Of a stretch of 64,000 nt of DNA, positions 49,930 through 62,165 are shown in pieces. The notes under the pieces are model-generated. The model was given only the letters and a program-made list of their open reading frames with translations, ran no database searches and was not told the DNA's origin. The stretch's first letter is position 1. Every line of letters begins with the position of its first letter. The stretch is from Calendula officinalis (lineage: Eukaryota > Streptophyta > Magnoliopsida > Asterales > Asteraceae). The stretch is from NCBI GenBank assembly GCA_963853835.1, contig OY970823.1, positions 49,141,808-49,205,807 of the forward strand. The letters are read 5' to 3'. Position numbers and translations under genes: made by a program.

Positions 49930-50240
49930 GGCCGGTCACAGTGGTGACTTCGGTTACACTACCGACAACACCACCAAGCCTCCAACCGATGGCACGGGTT
50001 AGTGTCAGTTTTTTTTTTTTTTTTTGTGCTTCACTAAAGAGTGGAGACGAGTTTGGGGTGGAGTCCAAGATAATTTAATAACGTATTTGGCGTTGTGTGT
50101 GTATGTTTATAATAGTGGGACCCAACAAACTGAAAAGAAAAGACATTGATGTTATGGGTATTTCAGTTAAAGTGTCAACTGACGTGACGTTGATTTGGTA
50201 AAAACTGAAGTGTCAGTTTATATCATAGATGAGAGTGGTC
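49930..50240. mobile_element. Harbinger-like MITE, copy 3
   Basis: 311 bp, GGCCGGTCAC...GAGTGGTC with TTA duplications (49927-49929 and 50241-50243). Contains a poly-T run and the shared GTGGGACCCAACAAACTGAAAAG segment. Confidence 0.82.
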
Positions 50241-50243
50241 TTA

Positions 50244-51116
50244 TTGACAAGTTCATGACAACATCAACTCATCCATAACGCATCAGTTTTGCAAGATCCC
50301 CAATTTTTTAATTAAGCAAAATTATTATAAATACTACATCATTAAAAAATATGTATATGTAATATATTATAAAATAAACATTACATAATTAATAAGCGTA
50401 GATAAAGGGCAAAACTTACAAAATGTTAGATGTAAATTTTGATTGTCTGGGTAGGGTTTGATATATGGTTTTCACCCTCACTAGTCATTACCTCCCCTGC
50501 TAGTGATGAAACAACCAACCCCCACTTCTTTACTATTTCATCTTTGTCATCACACGCATATATAGCGAAATATAGATTAAAATGACAAGTGTTCTTCGTG
50601 AAAAGACGGTTACATCATCACCTTTTACACTTTCGTAGCATTCATTTATTTTCTAGAAATCACAAGTTTTAAACTTCACAAATAAAAGGTGAGAGATTGT
50701 ATTGCTTTTTACTAAATCCTTATAGTTATCTTTATAATTATGTAATCAATATAAGTGTCCATCAAATGTTGAGATTAGGAAAAAGAATTATTGAATTTTA
50801 CATTTCAATTATTTTATGAGTATAGAGATTTAATAGATCGAACACAATCTAATTTTTCACTAAAGTCATTGCGAAGATTGTTGCCTTCAGTAGGAAAAAA
50901 AGTTTCATTTTTGAAAGACTTTCTAACTATAGGAAAAAAAAAATTGCGTACAGAAAGTGTTTTGAATGTGTAAAACACGACATAATTAAGTTGTAGTCGT
51001 GATGGCAACGGGATGATGGGACGTTTATATCCATATGTTGAATTGTTGAAATTGTATCTGGCAGACACCAAGGCTTTTAAGGGGTTGTAGAAAAGGAGAG
51101 CCAAACCAACACCAAG
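50244..51116. other. Gene-free spacer
   Basis: AT-rich, no recognisable gene or repeat. A 60-codon ORF at 50791-50973 has no domain signal. Confidence 0.55.
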
Positions 51117-51386
51117 CTACGATCAAAGACGGTGTGAATTGAACCGAGAATCAATTTGAACCGTGAAACCGAACCGGACAGGACTGAATCGAGTTATATT
51201 GGTTCGGTTCTTGGTTTTAATTTTCATGCAAAGTCGGTTCTTGATTCTGTGTGGTTTGGTTTGGTCCAAAACCGAGAGAAAAACTAAAAAAGTAGAAGAA
51301 ACTTTCTCGGTTCAGTTTTTATCTCGGTTCGGTCCGGTTTGATTCCGAGCGTCATCCGTTTGGTTCTTGAACCGTGCACATGTCTA
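51117..51386. mobile_element. hAT-like element rich in GGTTC/GAACC words
   Basis: The right end is the inverse of TAGACATGTGCACGGTTC; the left end (AAGACGGTGTGAATTGAACC) is a diverged match. Internal GGTTCGG/CCGAACC words throughout. No clear 8-bp duplication, so borders are approximate. Confidence 0.55.
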
Positions 51387-51857
51387 ATTTAAGGTCATAT
51401 TCCTCCACCATCAAACTTTGTTGCCCTACCACAACTCACCATCAATGTATATCCTAATTAGACTACCCGTAATGGTGAAAGTTTGGTCACCACTTGCACA
51501 TCAAAGACATATTAGTTTTCTCTCTCCAGACCAAACGCATATATAACAAACTTTTTGCGCCGTAGCCACCGGATTTTCAAATTTGAACGGGCAGGACACG
51601 CCACCGCCAACACTTGTCACAGGAGGGACGCATCGCCGGGGCATGGACTGGTGCAACAAAGGGCAGGGGTCCACCATTACACATAATCTTAGGGTTTCTT
51701 TTTGTTAACAAAATTGTAAATCATTTTAAGGGTTTAATTCCAACTCATAATAATTTAGATTTAATATAACTATAAAGTAACCTCTTTTCCAGTGATTTAG
51801 TTAAAACATGATGTGAAATTGCATATCACATGAACCGAAAAACCTAAGACGTGTAAT
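51387..51857. other. Gene-free spacer
   Basis: No gene, RNA or mobile element recognised. Confidence 0.5.
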
Positions 51858-52286
51858 CAAGGTTCTAAAAAACGTGTCATGGCGGCGCCAAGGCGTCGTC
51901 AAGGCGTGAGGCGCGGCGTCGACGTTACGAAACATACCATGGAGGCTAGGCGTGAAGTGGCGTGAGATAAGGCGTGATAAGGCGCGATAGGGCGCGCTTT
52001 ATGACGAGTTTTTTGTAAGGCGGCTATGAAAATTGAATTTTAAAAAAAATAAAAATGATGACATATATAATTATAACTTTGGATGTAACACTTTTTATGA
52101 ACTTTATATATGAATTGTTATATAAATGAATAGACTTATAATTTTTTTTTAATTTGATATACGTATGTATATAAACTATATAAAAAAATTACCGTATTAA
52201 GTCACGTCTTGGAAAACGTCATTGCCCGCCATGGCTTGAGGCTTAATGGTGCCGTCACGCCACGCCTTACGCTTTTCAGAACCTTG
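51858..52286. mobile_element. hAT element rich in GGCGTG words
   Basis: 429 bp with inverted ends CAAGGTTCTAAAAAACG / CAAGGTTCTGAAAAGCG and 8-bp flanks CGTGTAAT / CGTGTAAC (one difference). Both ends are dense in AGGCG and GGCGTG words; the middle is AT-rich. Confidence 0.82.
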
Positions 52287-52627
52287 CGTGTAACCCAGAC
52301 TAATGGACAATTAAAAAAATCAATTTCAACAGCTTGTAATTGAAATAAATTAATAATTATCTGCTTCTTTGCATGAACGTCTCCTAACATATTTCAACGA
52401 GTTTAAATCTCTAATGGAATGAGTGTGTTAGCGTATTCAAGTTTGATAGTTTAATATGTTGATCAATGATTTGAAGGTGTTCTTGAATCTAAATTTCATC
52501 GTTGGATTTTAGATATAGATAAACAATCTTTTTGGGTAATGTTGTTTCATTGAATGTTTAAATATTAACATTTTCTTTAGAAATGTGGGTTTGAACATTA
52601 AAAATCCAAAACGTAACAAAATTCTAA
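52287..52627. other. Gene-free spacer
   Basis: AT-rich, nothing recognised. Confidence 0.5.
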
Positions 52628-52951
52628 CACTAGTCGCAGCGGAAACTTTAGTCTCTACTTCTCAAGCAGCCGACGAATTCTCTCCATTGGCACCACACAT
52701 TGGTTGCAGTCGGTGAGAGGCATCGCTCAAAGGAAGAGTGGAGAAGAGAAATTGGTGTGGGCCAAGGTAATTTAATAGGGTATTTATTATTTTGTGTGTG
52801 TATATTTTATAATTGTGGGGTTCAAAAAACTGAAAAGTATGAGTATTGATGACATGTGTATGTTAGTTGAATATCAATTGAAATGTTAACTGACGTGATA
52901 CTAATTTAACAAAAAATGACGACGTCAGTTAAGTCACTGTTGAAACCAGTC
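52628..52951. mobile_element. Harbinger-like MITE, copy 4
   Basis: 324 bp, CACTAGTCGCAGCGG...AACCAGTC with TAA duplications (52625-52627 and 52952-52954). Same internal layout as copies 2 and 3, including CCATTGGCACCACAC. Confidence 0.83.
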
Positions 52952-53715
52952 TAATTATGTGACTTGAAAGACGATTTCGTAATTTCTAACGAACCCCATG
53001 ATTGAAAGATGCAACTCACTTTGTATTTTATTACCTAGTTTACAGTTAAAAAAAATAAATTTTGATTATTCATAATCATAATCAGGTCATATCATTAGTC
53101 TTTGACCATTTGACCATTTATTTAGCTAATTATGTAAAACAAATTCTTATGTACTTTATTTGTGTTTTAAAGTACATGTATTATATGATATGTCGGGACC
53201 AAAATAGAAATTTTGAGTGATGATAAACTCGACATCGGGTTTCTTATCTTATTTGAGATTCTTGTAGCACCACACAAGACCAACCCACTTGTTGTATGGT
53301 CGTATATATATGTGCACCACTTGTCCTACCAATGTGATGCCAATGTTCTCTTATTTATTTATTTATTGATTACGCACAAATTTTAAATTCCATTCATTTT
53401 TTAATTTAAATAATGTTCGTTTTTTCAATATAAAATTTCAAATGGAATAAGAAATCATAGTCCAAATGTGCCAACATTGTGGATGCATGAGTTTATTTTT
53501 TTAAATGTCAAATGTCTTACCATATTAAAATCTGGATATATATATATAGTATGAACATAGAAAACATATACCATAAATATTTGAACTTTATAAGGTAAAA
53601 AGAAAAATACTTACATTTATGTGAACATGAAAGAAATTATTTGTCATTAATATTGATATTGTTGACTTAATAAACAAAAGTTTCTTGTAGCATTTATAGA
53701 AATTATAGTAGCAAT
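52952..53715. other. Gene-free spacer
   Basis: AT-rich, no gene or repeat recognised. Confidence 0.5.
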
Positions 53716-53889
53716 TAGAGTTGTTCAAAAATATCCGGTATCCAAACATCCTAAGAAAATATCTGAAATCCGAACCGAACTTGGATATCCAATATTGTAT
53801 ATACATATGCGAATTCGGGTGTCAAATCTATGAAATTTGGGATACGGATTTGGATAGCGAAATTTACCATCCGAAAATGAACACCACTA
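53716..53889. mobile_element. Short hAT-like element rich in ATCCGAA/GGATA words
   Basis: Ends TAGAGTTGTTCAAAAAT and, inverted, TAGTGGTGTTCATTTTC, with subterminal ATCCGG/GATATCC words. No matching 8-bp flanks; MITE copy 5 inserted immediately beside it. Confidence 0.55.
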
Positions 53890-53893
53890 CTAA

Positions 53894-54193
53894 GAGCACT
53901 CCCAACGGAGTTCGCCAGTGGTTCGTCCCTCAAACTGGCGGGACCAAACCATGAGTTGCCCCGCCACTTTGCCTTCCGCCAGTGTCTCGTTGTGTTTGTG
54001 AGTTGGTGGGTGGGCCCAAATGAGTATTTTGTGTGTGTTTTTTTTATAATGGTGGGTCCTAAAAAAATTAAAAGGAATATGTATTGTTGGCATGTGTACG
54101 TCAGTTTCATGTCGGTTGGAGGGTGAGCTGATGTAGCAATATGTATTTTGCAACAACTGATGGTATTAATTTGTGTAACGGTTGGGAGTGGTC
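53894..54193. mobile_element. Harbinger-like MITE, copy 5 (best preserved)
   Basis: 300 bp, GAGCACTCCCAACGG and, inverted, GACCACTCCCAACCG, with TAA duplications (53891-53893 and 54194-54196). The GAGCA-C-TCCCAAC terminus resembles Harbinger/Tourist-type MITEs. Confidence 0.9.
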
Positions 54194-54419
54194 TAATGAT
54201 AAATAACAATTATAGATTTGTTATGTTTGTATCAAATATTTATTCTCTGATATCAGATTTCTAACTAAAGGGTTGTTTAGGATTGTGATTTTTAAATTTT
54301 TGTTAGCTGTTTTTTTTTAAATGTGATAAGTATCTGTTAGTGTTTAAATAAAAAAATAATATAGAAAGTCTTTATTTAATAATGTTTACCTAAATAATAT
54401 TTTATAAGTTAATGTATTT

Positions 54420-55007
54420 TAGACCTGGCAAAATCAGACATGACATGATAACTCGACACGAACCCGAAACGAAATTAGTGGGTTTGGGTTTGAGGTTTCG
54501 ACACGTTAAGTAAATGGGTTGACTCGACACGACACGAAAGCTAAACGGGTTGGGTTAGTGTCAATATTTTCAACTCGAAAGTAACCCGAATCACCCGTTT
54601 ACATATATATATTTTAATAAATTTTATATTTTTAAATATATTATACGTAAACATTATAACTTAATTGTAGTACAAAAGATTGAGCTTTTATTGCATATTT
54701 AGGTTAATATCTAATTATATTACGTTTTTGTTGGATTAATATTATGTTTTTTGGATTTTTATTATATTTTTGTTGGATTTTTATTATGTTTAATTGCTAT
54801 ATGCGAATTTTAACAGGTTAAACGGGTTACACGGGTTGGGTCGGGTTGACACGAAATTAACCGTGTCGGGTTTGGGTCAACATTTTCAATACGTTTATTA
54901 AACGTGTCGGGTTTGGGTTTAGGGGTCTCAACACGTTTAAAGTATCGACACGACACGAACCCGACACGACACGAACCCAACATGACACGACCCATTTGCC
55001 ACGTCTA
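54420..55007. mobile_element. Non-autonomous hAT element rich in ACACGA words
   Basis: 588 bp, perfect 8-bp duplications ATGTATTT (54412-54419 and 55008-55015). Ends TAGACCTGGCAAA and, inverted, TAGACGTGGCAAA. Both ends carry many CGACACGA/GGGTTTGGGT words; the middle is AT-rich with no ORF. Confidence 0.93.
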
Positions 55008-55015
55008 ATGTATTT

Positions 55016-56043
55016 GGTGCTTATTTTAAAACTACATGTTTGTTAATTTTGCCTATATATGAGTCAACCTAAGGTGCTCATGATTGTATATGAATTAAAA
55101 AGAATCATATTGTATTTATAATTTCTTATTACCCGGATTCTATTTTCAATATATAATTTCTTATTTACGGCCTTGTATTTTTAAATTCGATTAAGTATCC
55201 TCTTATTTAATTTTTTTTAAACAGCATAATACACAATTTCTAAATTAATTTTAAACCTATATTATTTTATCTATTGTAGAATGCCTTTAAAGCAATCCCT
55301 AGGGAGCCACCAATTAACATGAGTGTTAAACCATATTAAAAGGCCTAAAAGCCTTTAACACGAGTTTAACACACCCATTATACATTATGCTACATACTCG
55401 TGTCAATAATACAAGGTCTCTTAAATTTTTTGAGATTCACTGTTATAAAATACATACAATACCTTATCAAAATATCATTAGGCCACACTAAATCACCTCC
55501 CTTCTGCGGCTCCACATCTCTTCTCTTCGGTCAGACGAAGCCAGAAACCGACGCCAAAAAGATGACGGTCCGTGCCAATGGTTTGAAGCAAATCGACACC
55601 TTGGATTAGTGGAAGAAAATAATAGTGGGAGAAAATAATAGTATACTAATAACAACTATCATTATATATAGATACATTAATAGCTGAAATAATATAAAAA
55701 GTCTAGTGGTTCTATTCACATAAAGACAATTGGTTGATTTGTAATTAACTATGAAGGACAACTTATTAGTAAGTGGGAATTGCAACAATGCTAGTAAACA
55801 AATATGCGTACTTCGTAATTGAATTTTACGTAGCAAAATTTGTACAATATTTTTCTGATTTTAATTATAATAAACCATTACATAGGTAGCATAGTAGTAA
55901 GTTTCTTGACCATGAAAGGCTTAGGAAAGAGCGACCGAGATACCATGTAGGTCACATACATCTAAATTAAAGGCGAATTGTGTTTGTGTCAGCATGTTTG
56001 GGTTCATATATCACAACGCTAACCAACCCATATAAATATATAA
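55016..56043. other. Gene-free spacer
   Basis: AT-rich. The ORF at 55400-55609 lacks recognisable domains. Confidence 0.5.
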
Positions 56044-56470
56044 CTAGTAGGTACTCGCGCAATGCGGCGGCGGGTACCCAGAAACCATATTTCGTGGCGA
56101 GTAAGTGTTGTTCGTTTACACGATAATAATTGTTACTAGAAATAAATAATTAAACGGAAATGTGGATTTTGGTAAGAGTTGATGATTTACAGCGTCGTAT
56201 ATTTAATGTTATTGGGTAAAATGGTTTTCGAGTAACAGACTTTTGTTATTAAGTGTGGGTGGTGTTATCAAAGTGTAATGTATAGCAAGTGGTTAACACA
56301 TAGTGATAAGTTAGGAGAGGTCTTTGGTTCGAATCTTATTAGCCGCGATTTTATTTTTTTTAAGGTAGAGAACTAACTAACAAAAGTGGAAAGGTCCTTA
56401 AAATCAAGTTTAAGGAGCTCCTTAAACTTGCCTAATGGAGTAGGCCTAAATGCTTTATATAGTAGTAAGA
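56044..56470 (-). mobile_element. Small non-autonomous Helitron
   Basis: On the minus strand it starts TCTTACTACTATATAAAG (after a host A) and ends CTAG (before a host T), the Helitron A|T insertion rule and CTRR end. A 9-bp GC-rich hairpin (GGTACTCGC with GCGGGTACC, one mismatch) lies a few bases before the CTAG end. No Rep/helicase gene, 427 bp. Confidence 0.85.
56283..56366 (+). repeat. SINE-like (tRNA-related) segment inside the Helitron
   Basis: TAGCAAGTGGTTAAC resembles an A box and GGTTCGAATC is a good B box about 40 bases on. An AT-rich tail follows. It does not fold into a whole tRNA by eye. Confidence 0.55.
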
Positions 56471-57867
56471 TATATGAAAAGTTTAATCCTAACCTGATCC
56501 ATTTAATTAAAAGAGTTAATTTAATTTTGAGAGAAATGCGATAACCTTAGTATTATGTGCTAATTCACATATTTTAATATTATTTCATGAATACATTTTG
56601 AAAAATATAATAAATTTTAATTATTAGAAAATCAACCCTTCATAGCATGATTTTTTTTTTGTTCATTGGTGGGAAAAAAAATCAGTTTACAAATGAACAA
56701 AAAATATGACTCGGTAATTAAGCGTTAATTTTGAACATTTTTCATTATATATGAATATCTAGTAACATTTATTCCTGAACGAAATAGTAACATTTTTTGT
56801 ATATATCATGTCATATTATATATAAAATAATGTATTATTCTCAAAGAACAAACAAGAAAATTATTGTTCACCATCACGATTGTCACAATACAATTTATTA
56901 ACCATTTTTTTAGATATATATTAGATAATGTAATATAATATAAGAATATGGATCAAGAAAGAAGTTGGCTTATTTAAAGAAGTTAAAGAAGTAATTAAGA
57001 GCATCGATTTGAGTAAAACATTCAAGGGAACTTAAGGGTATGATTATCATTTTTCCCCTCCAGCAATATATACCGTCTTTTTCAATTCCCCCAATTCTTA
57101 TGTGGGTTTTTTAATTTCCCTGGTTCATCTTCTCCCTTTCTCTTCTATAGCTCCAACAATGGCTTATCCTCTTCAATTAAATCCATGTCGTCTCCTCCTC
57201 AATTAAAACCCTAGCCATTACATGATTTCAGATCTGGATATAGGGAACAATTGAAGATTTGAAGAATATATTAATTCCCCTCAATCAGCTCTGATAAGTT
57301 GGATCTATAAAATACGAACCATTACTTACCTATACGTGAACTGAAATCTGCATGCGTGATTTCAAGCATTATTACGTTCGTTTTCTTCTACCATTATGTG
57401 ATTTCAATCAGCTCTGTGATTTGAAATCTGCAAAACGTGATTTCAAGCATTATTTCCTTCGTTTTCTTCAACCATTTTGTGATTTCAATCAGCTCCTATC
57501 CTAATCCATGTATTCTTTGACCATTACATGATTTCTCCTAATTTGGCATGAACGATATTTCTCCTCTTCAATCACCTATGGGTAAGGTGAATTCTCCTCT
57601 TCAATCAGCTAGCTACGAATGAGGGAATAAAATCTAGATCCAAGTCTTCTATTTAAATCAGATCCATATCCAGGTAAGTCCAGATCTTCTAACTTGTGTG
57701 AATGATGCTTATTCTCTATCTAATACATGGTCTCTTTCAATTAGACTTTTAGATTGGTTACTAAGAACAGGGTGAGAAATGGCTAATTATAATCATATAT
57801 ATTTAACATATTGTGTCTAGAAGAAATGGTGTTCATTTACAAATAACATTGACCATTTATTTGATAA
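56471..57867. other. Gene-free stretch
   Basis: No gene recognised. About 57040-57220 has pyrimidine-rich, UTR-like sequence (AACCCTAGCC and TCTCC words), and GATTTCAATCAGCTC recurs near 57390 and 57480. Confidence 0.45.
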
Positions 57868-58660
57868 AGGGCTAATTATGTTTGATACTGCGTTATTGTG
57901 TCTAGAACACCTCGTGGTTGTGAGCAACTGATATCCAGATCTAGGTCGTGTATTTGCATTTGCATTTGCATTTGCATTTTCATATGAAATATTAAACAGT
58001 TGACTCGCATTCGCATTTTCTTACTTGCAGTTGCAATTTTCATTTTATATAGTTATTTTATGAGATTCCACCATGTTTTGTAGTTTTTGTTTATTTTTAT
58101 TTTTTTTATAGGGAGAAAGTATGGTTACTATGACACTTATAATCCGCATAATATTCTCACTTGTCCAGAAAGAAAAAAGAAGAAGATGATGCACATAAAA
58201 CAAGCATAACAAGCAGATGATGATGCATGATCTTCAACTTGATGCATATACCAATTATTTGATAAAGGGTTAATCATGTTTGGTAGTACGCTATTATGTT
58301 TAGAACGCCTCATGGTTGTGAGCAATTTATATCCAGATCCAGGTCGTGTATTTGCATTTGCATTTTCATATGAATTATTAAACAACTGACTTATATTTGC
58401 ATTTTTATACTTTTAGTTGCTATTCTTTTTATATAGTTATTTTATGAAGTTCCACTATGTTTTGTAGTTTTTATTTATTTTTATTTTTTTATAGGGAGAA
58501 AGTGTGGTTACTCTGACACCTATGATGCGCATAATATTCACACTTATCCAGATTGGAAAAAAAGGAAGAAGATGCACAGAAAACATACGCAACAAGCAGT
58601 TGATGATACATGATTTTCCCGAGTGGCACATTTTTTTTATTGGTTCTTTTTTATATTATT
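57868..58660. repeat. Direct repeat of about 393 bp, two copies
   Basis: 57868-58260 is repeated at 58261-58660. Shared, in the same order, are AAAGGG-TAAT-ATGTTTG, GGTTGTGAGCAA, ATATCCAGATC, GTCGTGTATTTGCATTTGC, and later ATAGGGAGAAAGT and GATGCACA. The copies have diverged noticeably. Confidence 0.8.
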
Positions 58661-59345
58661 ACCAAATGTAGTTAAACATACGTTGACATTTGTATTTTCA
58701 CTATATCTAGTTATTGCCTGAAATTTTAAATACTAGTTTTGCATCAAATAGTGCCAATACCATTTGCATTTTCATACTTACAATTGCATTTTACATACTG
58801 ATTCTGTTTCAAATATTATCAGATGCATTTGCATTTTCATACTTGCTGTTACATTTGCATAGTCCCGGAAATCTTACATACTAGGTCTATTTTAACTACT
58901 ATCTGTTGCATTTGCATTTTCATACTTGCAGTTATATTTTTATTTTATGTAGTTATTCCCTAAAATTTTACATACTGGTTTTGTTTCAAATACTCTTAGT
59001 TGCATTTGAATTTTAATAATTGCATTTGTATTTTCATAACTGCATTTTCATTTTCAATAAATGTAGTCCCTAAACTTTTAGTTACTTGTTCGGTTTCAAA
59101 TTCTACTATTTGTATTTGTATTTTCATACTTGTAGTTGCATTTTCGTATAATGTAGTTATTCCTTGAAACTTTACATATTGATCCAGTTTCAAATACTGT
59201 CAGTTGCATTTGCATTTTCATAATTGCATTTGCATTTTCATTTTATGTAGTCTCTGAACGTTAAAATATTGCATCTGTTTAAAATATTGTTTTGAATATT
59301 GTCATTTGCATTTTCATACTTACACATGCATCTGCATTTTCATTA
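57950..59345. repeat. TGCATT-rich degenerate tandem region
   Basis: TGCATTTGCATTTTCATA words recur dozens of times. From about 58680 on they are embedded in a roughly 100-120-bp higher-order unit (TTACATACTG-TTC-GTTTCAAATACT then TGCATTTGCATTTTCAT). Not coding. Confidence 0.85.
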
Positions 59346-59730
59346 CACATAGCATTTTCACAATTTTTATTTATGTTTACCTTTTCATGTATCATCAACA
59401 CTTGATGAAAATTTATGTACATGCACTTGTTTTATTGAACTTTATAATCAATACAAACAAAAACAACCAACTATCAATAACTTTGCAAAAACAACCAACC
59501 TAAAAAAATAAAATTAACCATCTAAAAAACAACCAACCACCTAAATCCAACAATCTATATGACAAAAAAAACAACCAACCACCAAAATCCAACAATCCAC
59601 ATGATCAAAAAAACAACTAACCACGTATTGTATAGTTATATTTAAAAACATACTGTTTAGTTAGACCGACATCCAGGGGTGTCTATGAGGAGGTGCAGGA
59701 GGTGCAGCCGCACAGGGCCCATAATTTTGG
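59346..59730. other. AACAACCAACCA-rich spacer
   Basis: Several AACAACCAACCA and AATCCAACAATC repeats at about 59460-59630. No gene. Confidence 0.55.
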
Positions 59731-61659
59731 GGAGCTGATTCGTACAGAGCAATTTTATACTAAAAGACAATTATACCCTTTCTTTCCTTTTATCAATTTT
59801 TTTCATTTTAACCCCTCCTAAAATTTCTCACGATTTGCTCTTTCTTTTAACTTCTCTTCACCTATTTTTTCCCCATTAACATTCGTACAAACTACAGAGC
59901 ACTTAAATATCTACTGTTTGCCATTAACTCTATAACCTTTTAAAGTAATATTTATTTCAAGAGTTTTTTTTTTAATTTAAACCGTATGTTACAAACAAAA
60001 TAGAAATAAAAAAGAAATAAATTATATCCCGCTAGAATCGTTGCAAACAAACATAGTAGCTGTTGAGGAATCACAAATAGACCCCCAATTTTCCTTGAAG
60101 AAAACTTCTGTTGTTGAGTATACAACATTATTCCAGTCGGACATAAAAATATCAAACTCCTCAGCACATCCAAAATACTTCTTGCAATTTGCCAACACGT
60201 TCTTTTCAATATGCCAAACACACAAAAGATTTGTTGTAGTAGGAAATACATATTTATGCCGTTCATTAACGCCAATTCCCTATCTCTCATAATCACACAC
60301 GGTTGATTGCCTTGTCCAATAATATTCTTAAATGCACTTAATGCCCAAATATAGTTTTCTTCATCCTCTTTTTCCAAGAAAACAAACCTAGCATAAAAAG
60401 ATGTACTGAAACATGAAACACCAATAATATCAAGGAGTGGCATTTTATATTTATTGGTTTTGTAGGTGCAATCCATCACAAATATATTAAAGAAAACTTT
60501 GGCCAATTTAATTGACAAAGGGTGTACAACAAATAAACGCGATATACGCCCCTCCGAGTTATGTGAAATATCATAGGTAAAACCACCTTTTTCAAGCTCC
60601 TCAAATAATGCAGTGATCATGGATCGATTCCCTAAATTATCCTTACGGATTTTTTTCTTCAAGTTGTATATAGTTATAGAGATTGCTGGTAGATTTGGGG
60701 TCTGTTGACGCAAGGATGATAGAATTTGTCTAGGGGGTATTCCAGCCTTTGTCATTTCTTTAACAACTTTTATGCTCTCCTCTGGTAATTGACGAAATGA
60801 TGGATGCCATGAGATGTCCGTAGATGGATCATGGTTATGTGTCAAGTCTTTCACCTTAAATATCCACGAACCATCATTTGCCTTTTGGCCTACAATCCGG
60901 AAAGGGCATTCGGTCAAACGAGTTGCGCTCTCTTTCTTCCGATTACTTGAAATACCTCTTATATCTCGATATGAACTACCCCTTTCGCATTTCAAAATCT
61001 TATACTTGTCTTTTCTTGAACCAACCATATATATCCCGTATCACTTAGAATAATAGAATTCTCGAGCACTCTTTATTAATTCATCGCATGAGTCAAATTT
61101 TGAGTTATTTATATAAATTTCTTCACTTTGTTGTGTAGAACTATTTGACTCTATTGATGCCATCTGTTTTAACTCGGTCCAATTTCTTAAGAAAAACTCA
61201 CTGCAAAACAATATTTAATTGAAACAAATAAACTGAAGGAAAAAAACTCAAAAATTAAAGCTAACATCAAAACAGTATAACAATGAACTAATAGGAAAAA
61301 TTCATCTAAAAGAAATTATATTCGTAAAAAAAAAGGGATTACGTAACATGACAGGCTCCTTGGATCCATGTGCCACAATATATGAATTAATAGGAGTAGC
61401 TTATCGAATTAATAACAATACAAATACTAAATCATGTAAAGATAAGAATTAAAACCATTAAAGCATATCACATAAGCATTAGAATGAACCTTGAAGGTGC
61501 GTCGGCGGTAGGGACGGCTCCAGGGTTTCGAATGGCTTTATTAATTTTTAGGTGAAAAGGGTTTTAATTAGAGGGGGTAAAATAAAAGAAAGGGTATAAT
61601 TGTCTTTCAATATAAAATTGCTCTGTATGGATGAAAAGTGCTCTGTACGAATCAGCTCC
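59731..61659 (-). mobile_element. Mutator-like (MULE/FAR1) element, decayed
   Basis: Inverted ends begin GGAGCTGATTCGTACAGAGC at 59731 and, inverted, at 61659. The match continues for about 90 bp (AATTTTATA, AAAGACAATTATACCC); the right end has an extra 20-bp block that duplicates the GTACAGAGC region. A FAR1-type transposase relic lies between. No 9-bp target duplication was found, so the element is old or the ends are slightly off. Confidence 0.8.
60022..61163 (-). pseudogene. FAR1/MULE transposase-like protein, broken
   Basis: Reading probably starts at ATG 61163 (MASIESNSS) and meets an in-frame TGA at 61041-61043, right where the FAR1 DNA-binding domain begins. The next ATG, 61028, opens 330-odd codons. 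Recognisable are the FAR1 zinc-binding domain (KYKILKCERG, CPFRIVGQ, THNHDP) and the MULE transposase core with first Asp in FVMDCTYKTNKYKMPLLDI and second in MRDRELALMN. A frameshift near 60255-60265 moves the continuation (LLCVWHIEKNVLANCKKYF) to another frame, ending at 60022. The last catalytic Glu and the SWIM domain are missing. An upstream intron acceptor (before 61201) suggests a lost 5' exon. Domesticated FAR1/FRS proteins share this layout, but stops and flanking inverted repeats argue for a transposon relic. Confidence 0.85.
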
Positions 61660-61968
61660 CTTCCGATAAATACAGATTTGTCTGAAATAAAAAGTAGTTG
61701 AATGAAAATTAAGCTTTAATATCCCTAACACATTATATGTAGTATATATAAAATACAAAAGTTGACACATCGTCATGTTTTTCTACACAATAAGAATATC
61801 ACACATGAGTTTCTCACCCCTCTTAAACTCAACGCCATTGGTCCCTGATCGTCTTCGATTACACTCGAAACGACAAAAGGATAGAAAATCCTTTGGAAAA
61901 AAAAAAAAAATTGTAGCTGCTGTTTTGCCATTATATTTTGTAATATATTTATTTAATTAAAAATAATA

Positions 61969-62163
61969 CTCTTTTCGTCTTAAAATTATTATCCACATAT
62001 AAATATCACATAGTTTAAAAAAATGCATTTATTACATTGTCTAATCAGTAAAATTTTATTTTTACCACTTAAAAGCTTTTTTACTGGTTGAAATTTAAAG
62101 TGTAGAATTATTTTGGGACAAATAAAAATAGAAAGATGGATAATAAAATTGGAACGGAGGGAG
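61969..62163. mobile_element. Stowaway MITE
   Basis: 195 bp with inverted ends CTCTTTTCGTCTTAAAATTATT / CTCCCTCCGTTCCAATTTTATT and TA duplications (61967-61968 and 62164-62165). Confidence 0.85.
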
Positions 62164-62165
62164 TA

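Noticed and set aside
56283..56366. A complete tRNA gene
   Set aside because: Box motifs are present but no cloverleaf with acceptor pairing could be drawn by eye; it is treated as SINE-like.
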